From positions 31,215,637-31,279,636 of the forward strand of contig NC_083339.1 of assembly GCF_019175385.1 (NCBI RefSeq): a stretch of 64,000 nt of DNA, in the 5' to 3' direction. The position numbers and the translations under genes are program-made. Shown piece by piece: positions 58,037 through 64,000 of the stretch. Numbering within the stretch: the stretch's first letter is position 1; each line of letters opens with the position of its first letter. The stretch comes from Lycium barbarum. Taxonomy: Eukaryota; Streptophyta; Magnoliopsida; Solanales; Solanaceae. The notes beneath the pieces were generated by a model. The model saw only the letters and a list, made by a program, of their open reading frames with translations. It was not told the DNA's origin and made no database searches.

Positions 58037-58250
58037 CTCCCTCTATTTTATTTTACGTGTTTTAAATTGATCGGATACTAAGTTTAATTTAAGAAAGTAA
58101 AAGAATTTTTTAAAATTTTGTGGTCTTCAATTAAATATATATTTAATATTGGATTAAAATATTTTTGAATCTTGTTATATTAAATATGTCATGTAGAATG
58201 TCGGAATTAAAAGGTTATCAAATATAAAAGTGCTATTCTTTTTTAACAAA
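58037..58250. mobile_element. Stowaway-like MITE 4, diverged
   Basis: Left end CTCCCTCTATTTTATTTTAC after TA; the right end (TAAAAATAGTAAG) is only loosely inverted. Confidence 0.5.
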
Positions 58251-58267
58251 TAAAAATAGTAAGACAC

Positions 58268-60295
58268 TGTAATGACTCGCTAAGTCATTTTGAGCCTTTC
58301 ATCTAGAATTTTCTAAATTACCCTTCTAGAGGTTGCTTTTGTGTACTTATGACTTACGGGGATGGGTGGTACGGTTCCTGAGACAATCGGGTGAGTTTCA
58401 GATTGATTTTGGTAAGTTTGGAAGTTTTAGAGTTAAAGAAATGGAGAGGTTTGAACAAAGTCAACATTGGGGGTAAATGTGTCATTTTCATAGTTTCATC
58501 GATTCCATTAGGTCTGGAATGTCATTTATGACTTAGTCGAGCCTTTTGTTCGGGTCCCAAGGCGGTCGGTTGTGATTTGGATACTTGGTTGGAAAGTTGA
58601 GTTTTGGGTGGGGTCAAGACGACCTCTTTTGGGAAATCCGAGGGTGAAGCGAGTTCGTAGCGTGTTTTATGATGGAAATGCATATTTGGATTGTGTCTAG
58701 GAAATTTCGAGTGGGTTTTGGGGGTTTGATTGAGTTACGGAAAATCGAATTTTTCCTGGTTTCAGCAGTTTTGGTTTCCTCCTACGCAATCGCGTTCGCG
58801 AGTTTGTGGGTCCAGGAGGGTTGCGATCGTGACCACTCCTCCTCGCGCTCGCATAAGGGAAAATGTGGGTCGGGTCGGGTAAGCTTCTTGCAATTGCAAG
58901 AATAGCCCTCGCAATTGCTATGAGTCACGTGACTGGGCAGATTTAATACCCCAAATTCAACTTTCATTCTTCATTCACCCATTTTAGAAGCTATAGGACT
59001 CGAAATTGAGAGATTCCATGTGGAAAGTCCAAGTTTCTTCATTGGGGTAAGATCTATTTCTTAATCTAAGTGATTTTCATTGATTCCTATCTTTAGTTTA
59101 TGCTTCTAGCCATGATTTCCACAGTAGAAAATAAGGGTTTTTCCATAGAAATGATTTGATGTGTTTCATGAAATTGAAGGTTCATTTGGGATTAGAACTT
59201 GAAGATTTTTAAGATATGAACTATCTAGACTATGGGTAAGTCGATTTTAAGCTTAAATTTCAGTTTTGTCCTTGTGGGGCCGGGGTTACCTTTTCGGTCT
59301 ATTTTTGGGTTTCGCACTAAAGTATAGCAATATGGGTGTTGTTGGGTTTGTATAATCATGTAGATCACTGATTTGACCGTGTTGAACTCGTTTTCACAAT
59401 AAAAGTTACCATTTTGACCTTCGGGGTTTGGGACGGGATTTTTGGTTGACTTTTTGGACTCGATATATGGCTGTATAGGTATCATTAGACGCGTATTCTC
59501 ACATAAATACTGTATTTGAACAGAGTGGGCTCGTTTGGAGGCTCAAAGGAAAGGAAAGACCGTGGAGTGACTCTTCGCTTTCGGATTCAGGTAAGTTGAG
59601 ACTTACTAGACCCTTTATGTAGTGTTATGTGTTGGTTAATATAATTAAGGGGTTTAATGGGGAATTAGGGGTCCCGTACTTGTGAGGTGAAAAGCACTTG
59701 TGCGGGTACCTGTGTATCTGTATATTTAACTAAAACATGAACTAATTATGAATTGTGATGAAGATTATGTGTTTAGCCTTCAGGCCATGAGGAATGGTGG
59801 ATAAAATCCATTTAAGTTGGTATGATTGATGTTTATTTGGGCTATGATAGCCCTGATTGATTGGGTACTTGTGAACATTGATTTGAATTGCATTCATCAC
59901 TCTACACCTCGTCTTGAAACTATGAAAAAGGCATGCATGATCGATATTGACTTGTTATGATACATTCGCCTGGTGTACGCATATTCATTTCATACATTCA
60001 TGATATTATTGGCATTGGTCTAATAAGAAATAGGAAAGGGGCCTTAAAGGCCGGGTACTGGATATGGTACATGGAGAGAGTATGATGATGATATTACAGC
60101 CAAGAGCTGGGACCTGATGGGAAATGATTCCGGGTGAGTATATGGACCTCACGAGTCTCTCATATGTCACGTGAAACCTACTGCAGGAGCGTGTGTATAC
60201 CAGTTGCATATGGCCATTGCATAACATACATTTCATTTGCATTGCATATCATTGATATTTATTGATGTGTTTTCATGCCATATGTGCTTTGGATG
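58268..60295 (+). mobile_element. Truncated LTR-like segment, chromovirus-like
   Basis: It begins TGTAATGACTCGC, a common start in plant chromovirus LTRs, and has a plausible promoter and leader zone near 58930 (AATACCCC, then CATTCATTCACCC). No 3' terminus TGACA is found; the similarity to LTR text fades near 60295. The frames at 58669-58967 are not recognised. Confidence 0.5.
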
Positions 60296-61398
60296 ATATA
60301 CAGAAGAGACTTTATGGCTTATTTGTCCCAAAACTCCACTAGAAGTGTAGCCACAACAAATTCAGATTATAACAATTGCAACCTAGGAACAAACTCTAAT
60401 CCTTTATACCTTACAATCTACTTAGATTGTTGAGTTCCCTCGGAGTTTCCCTCAACTTGGAGCTGTATTTGACAATTGTTTATACCTAATACAAAACTTC
60501 TAAGAAAGCTGAAAATAGGTACAACTCGATAAACAATCCTAATACAAGATAACTAGACTTGAAGATTGTAAGGCATAAGACTATGAAATAAGTTCTTCAA
60601 TCTGGTCCTTCGTATCAAGTCGCAATTTAGTAGCCAATCAGAAGTCTCTCAAATATGCTCTGGCTTATTTGCTTGATTTCTGCTTTCTCTCTATGTGAGT
60701 GTGTAACCTTCTTCAGATAAAAACAAAATGTTAAATTAGTAATAAATATAGAACGTGGGAGTGAGTAACTAGTACAATAATTATAATTAAAAGCTATTTC
60801 TCAAGTTAAGGAATTATATCACCAACAGGCAGACGTTTTATTCAATTGTCTTTTCCGTTAAAGAAAACCATTAGGCACTTAATCAAGTTTTAATCAAATA
60901 TTTATTATATAAGTGAACTTTGAGATTAATTGGAATACTATGTTGTTAACTCGAGTAAGTTCATTTTCTTTTTTTCTTTTTGTTATTTGCTAAGCATTCA
61001 TGAAATTATATATTTGTGTTTATTCAACTTTTGGCTAGAAAATATTTTATATTATTGTTTGTGGTAAACATTTACCTCTATCAGATTTAGTGTAAACACT
61101 TTTTTAATGCAGATGTACAACATGAAATTGACAATAATCCACTGCCTATGCTAAGGAAGGCATATATTGATTGAGTTTATGTACAACTATAAATACTACT
61201 TTCATTCGACAACAACTTCTTGATATGTATGCAGATGTAAAGCTGAGGCTACAATTTTTTAAAAGTAAGGAAAGAACTTTAAGACATGAAACATTTGTAA
61301 CCATAGTCGGTGCTCCTCAAACTCACATTTAACTTATGTGTTCTTGACATGAGACTTATTCACTTTTTTCGGAATTGCTTTTACTTTATTTGAAAACT
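60296..61398. other. Unresolved non-coding DNA
   Basis: About 60330-60640 has LTR-like composition, without boundaries. No gene seen. Confidence 0.35.
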
Positions 61399-61612
61399 AA
61401 TGTTTGGCCAGGAAAATTTCAAATACAACTTCAAGTTGTATTTGGAATTTGGAAAATATCTAAAACGATGTTTTCACTTTTTCACTTTTTTTTTTATTTC
61501 AATACATTCAAACAACCAAATATTTTTTGCAACTACTATAACCAAACACAACTCCAACTTCAAAAATTTCAAATAAAGTGTAAAATATTTGGGTTCTATG
61601 GCCAAACGCCTA
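61399..61612. mobile_element. Short MITE with TTTGGCC ends
   Basis: Left TGTTTGGCCAGG and, read inward from the right, GGCGTTTGGCCATAG; inverted arms include TTTCAAAT/ATTTGAAA. No clear target duplication. Confidence 0.6.
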
Positions 61613-62389
61613 CATAAAATAAGATATTATTGACAAGTTGAATACTTGATATATCGGTCGAATAAACTCATCCTTCATCAGTTTGAACTTCATTTCCCCT
61701 TATATATATATATATATATAATGACTTGTGAATAGCTATCTGGTAGGTCACAAACACTTTGTTGGATAAGGACTTTATGGAGAGATAGTGTTTGAGACGG
61801 AGGCAACGTCTTTGCTATCACACGACTTAATATGCTTGGTGAAAGTCCGAAGTTTATCTCAAATAATTCTTCCAAGAACTCCTAGATCATGTCCGCGATG
61901 TCCGTATCTCTAACTCTTGTTGTTCCAAGAGTCCTGCCGCATCTGGACTCTAGGATGAACATGTATCAGTTGATCTGGTTCATTTAGTGTAGTCATCTTG
62001 TCAATCATCAAAACATATATGCAAGGTTCGACAGAATATTAGAATGTCCCTTAAACGTTGCTTACCTTACAAGAAACGTTGAGAATCTAGGTCAATGAAA
62101 TGGGTTAAGAATAATTGTGGTGTTAGGTTCAAATTCCAACAGAGGCAAAGACGGTAAGTGATTCCTTTTCATCTTTCCAGATTTTGGTGGTCAGAGTTAT
62201 CCGGTACCTATACTGATGAAAAATAATAAGTATCTCGTGATATTAATCGAGGTCCGCCCAAACTAACCCGTATCATAAAATAAAAAACGTTGTAACGGCT
62301 TTAAGGGGTCAAAACCAGATAGTTTAAGATGCACATTATAATAAGTCCCATGTGACCTTTATCTGAGAATGAACAACTCAAATAAATTA
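61613..62389. other. Unresolved non-coding DNA
   Basis: A (TA)n run is at about 61702-61721. About 61950-62020 resembles 18221-18285. No gene seen. Confidence 0.4.
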
Positions 62390-62391
62390 TA

Positions 62392-62660
62392 CTCCCTCTG
62401 CTTCATAATAATTAAGTAGTTTATTTAGCTTATGCACACCCATTAAGAAAGTGTTTACTTCTAGAAAATTAGGTGTGTTTTTACTAATTTACCCCTAATT
62501 AAATATCTAGAAAAAGAAATGCTACTTAATGATTCTTGATTATGTAAATAAGGGTAATTTTGGAAGAATAAGATCAATTTCTTCTTGAAATCTTAAAGCA
62601 CCACTTATTTTGAAAACAAATGAAAAGCCTAAAACACCATTTATTTAAAAACGGAGGGAG
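62392..62660. mobile_element. Stowaway-like MITE 5
   Basis: Ends CTCCCTCTGCTTCATAATAA and, read inward, CTCCCTCCGTTTTTAAATAA. TA on both sides (62390-62391 and 62661-62662). Confidence 0.85.
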
Positions 62661-62897
62661 TAACTAGCAGTACAGAAAGATTGTTCTTCATAAATTATGC
62701 AATATCGTCATTGTTAATTAGCGTTTCAGGTCAGTTTTCTCCTTTTGTATGATTCCTTGAAGATTGTTGTACAAACAAACTGGCAAATTGTAATATTATA
62801 CCAGCTACTGACCATGACAATGGGTTGAAAGAATCATAAATATATCTCTAAAAGCCTTAAGAATTGGTCTTTTCGAGTAATTGTACTTATTCGTCAT

Positions 62898-64000
62898 TGT
62901 CACGACCCAACTCGCCATGACTGACACCCACACTAACTCCTAATGGGCGAGTCAACACAAAAGTCATCTACTCATTCAAGTCAATTTTTATATTAACCAA
63001 TTCAATCAGCTATTACTCATTCAAGCATAAGATAATCAAAATAAGTCATGCCATAAAATAATGAAGTAAATACGGAAGTCTAACTATTACAATTTCCCAA
63101 AATCCGAAAGTCATCGTACAAGGACTCTAATCTAAAACATGTCTAAGAAATGAAATTTGTCTAACAAATAACTAAAATGTCCAGAATAGTAAATAGACAT
63201 CATAAAAGGAAGATCTTCAGGCGGCTGGCAAGGATAGAAGCTCACCTTAAATCTGTCAGCAATGGCCTCAACGCTAGATGTGAGGGCGGGTAGCAGTCTC
63301 TATATCACAATGTGCACTCAAAAGAATATTGCAAGGTAGTATCAGTACAAACACTATGTACCGGTAGATATCATAAGCCGACTAAGATTAGTATCATGCA
63401 TATCTCATAAAGTCAATAGAATAAACAAGTCAGCCAACAGACCGATAATAAATAAACAACAACAAGTCAACCAAGGATAAGCACCAATCGAGTCACCCAA
63501 AATATCAAGAACTCAATCAACGGAAACCATACAACGGAAACATGTCTACCACAATAACCATACTCACTATACACACATGCTAGTTGATGTCATTGCACAG
63601 TAGTAATGACCTGCAGGCCACCCATGGTGTCCATGTACCACTCGTTCCGGATACTCATCGGGCCCGAGCATAAACCTCTGCTCCGAGAAGAACCTCGGAC
63701 GCGGGCCACATCAATGTATCTCTCATTTTCGGAACGAACCTCGGATCACTAGCCCATAATCTAGGTCACATTGATGCCTTTCCATATATCTATACATAAC
63801 AATATTTCTTACCCTCTCATTATCAATGCTCGAATCATCATACCATATCACAATTTCACCGAGAACATCATATTAACTTCTTATCACAACAACATCAACT
63901 GTATATTTAACACACATGAATAAGGGCACGAAGCCTACATAGTCACTCAATAAATTACATATAGGGGTTCAAACACACAATATCATACATGAAGACCAGA
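62898..64000 (-). mobile_element. Chromovirus-type LTR, 3' part (minus strand), runs off window
   Basis: The plus strand starts TGTCACGACCCAACTCGCC, the reverse of the usual ...GGGTCGTGACA terminus. The left flank is GTCAT. A degenerate CAGTACAAA...TATGTACCGGT block is at about 63342-63365. No PBS lies on the left, so it is a solo or 3' LTR. Its start lies right of 64000. Confidence 0.8.

Noticed and set aside
58669..58967. Small frames on both strands near a possible promoter
   Set aside because: They overlap each other on opposite strands within LTR-like sequence, with no domain.

Overview
The window looks like plant nuclear DNA from a large, repeat-rich genome, probably Solanaceae. The evidence is very long Ty3/gypsy LTRs of the Tat/Ogre type, several Tekay/Del-type chromovirus LTRs, a tRNA-derived SINE, Stowaway-like MITEs starting CTCCCTCCG, and a MULE carrying a plant mobile domain (PMD) gene. 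I found no intact host gene, rRNA or tRNA gene. All recognisable coding sequence belongs to transposable elements, and nearly all of it is broken. The family is an inference; no organelle or bacterial signature is present.

Layout. 1-2844: 3' part of a chromovirus LTR entering from the left. 2845-14108: pieces of one plus-strand Tat-type LTR, split by a chromovirus solo LTR (3264-5778, target duplication ATTTA) and by a 6.0-kb minus-strand Tat solo LTR (7604-13600, duplication AAACC). 14109-18220: 5' end of a minus-strand chromovirus (gag remnant, primer-binding site, LTR) whose LTR holds a hAT-like MITE next to its TATA box. 19496-24134: a 4.6-kb MULE with a 10-bp duplication that carries a decayed multi-exon PMD (MAIN-like) gene and no transposase. 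24145-26477: unresolved.

26483-43415: the centrepiece, a 16.9-kb Tat-lineage LTR retrotransposon (duplication GGTAT, 4.3-kb LTRs) that is almost unmutated since insertion. It encodes Gag, a retropepsin-like protease and a G-patch domain, but no reverse transcriptase, RNase H or integrase. Instead it has about 3.4 kb of four different tandem arrays. It sits inside the 3' end of a chromovirus whose chromodomain tail (43588-43680), polypurine tract and 3' LTR (43875-51254) follow. That 3' LTR is in turn split by two abutting minus-strand chromovirus LTRs (43984-48859, outer duplication AAAGT).

51255-64000: a graveyard of small elements. It holds a LINE zf-RVT remnant split by a MULE MITE (duplication TAGTTATTT), a LINE RT remnant, five Stowaway-like MITEs, a TRIM (55242-56302, duplication GTTTT) whose interior is an array of covarying hairpins, a second MULE-like MITE, a SINE with a 12-bp duplication, a truncated LTR, and the end of another minus-strand LTR running off the right edge.

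The elements do not form a pathway. The order of nesting gives a relative chronology: the old Tat LTR and the chromoviruses came first, then the solo LTRs and MITEs, and the 16.9-kb Tat element is among the youngest. The strongest candidates for something undescribed are the covarying hairpin array in the TRIM, the young non-autonomous Gag-protease-G-patch element that already carries two in-frame stops, and the palindrome modules shared between unrelated LTRs.
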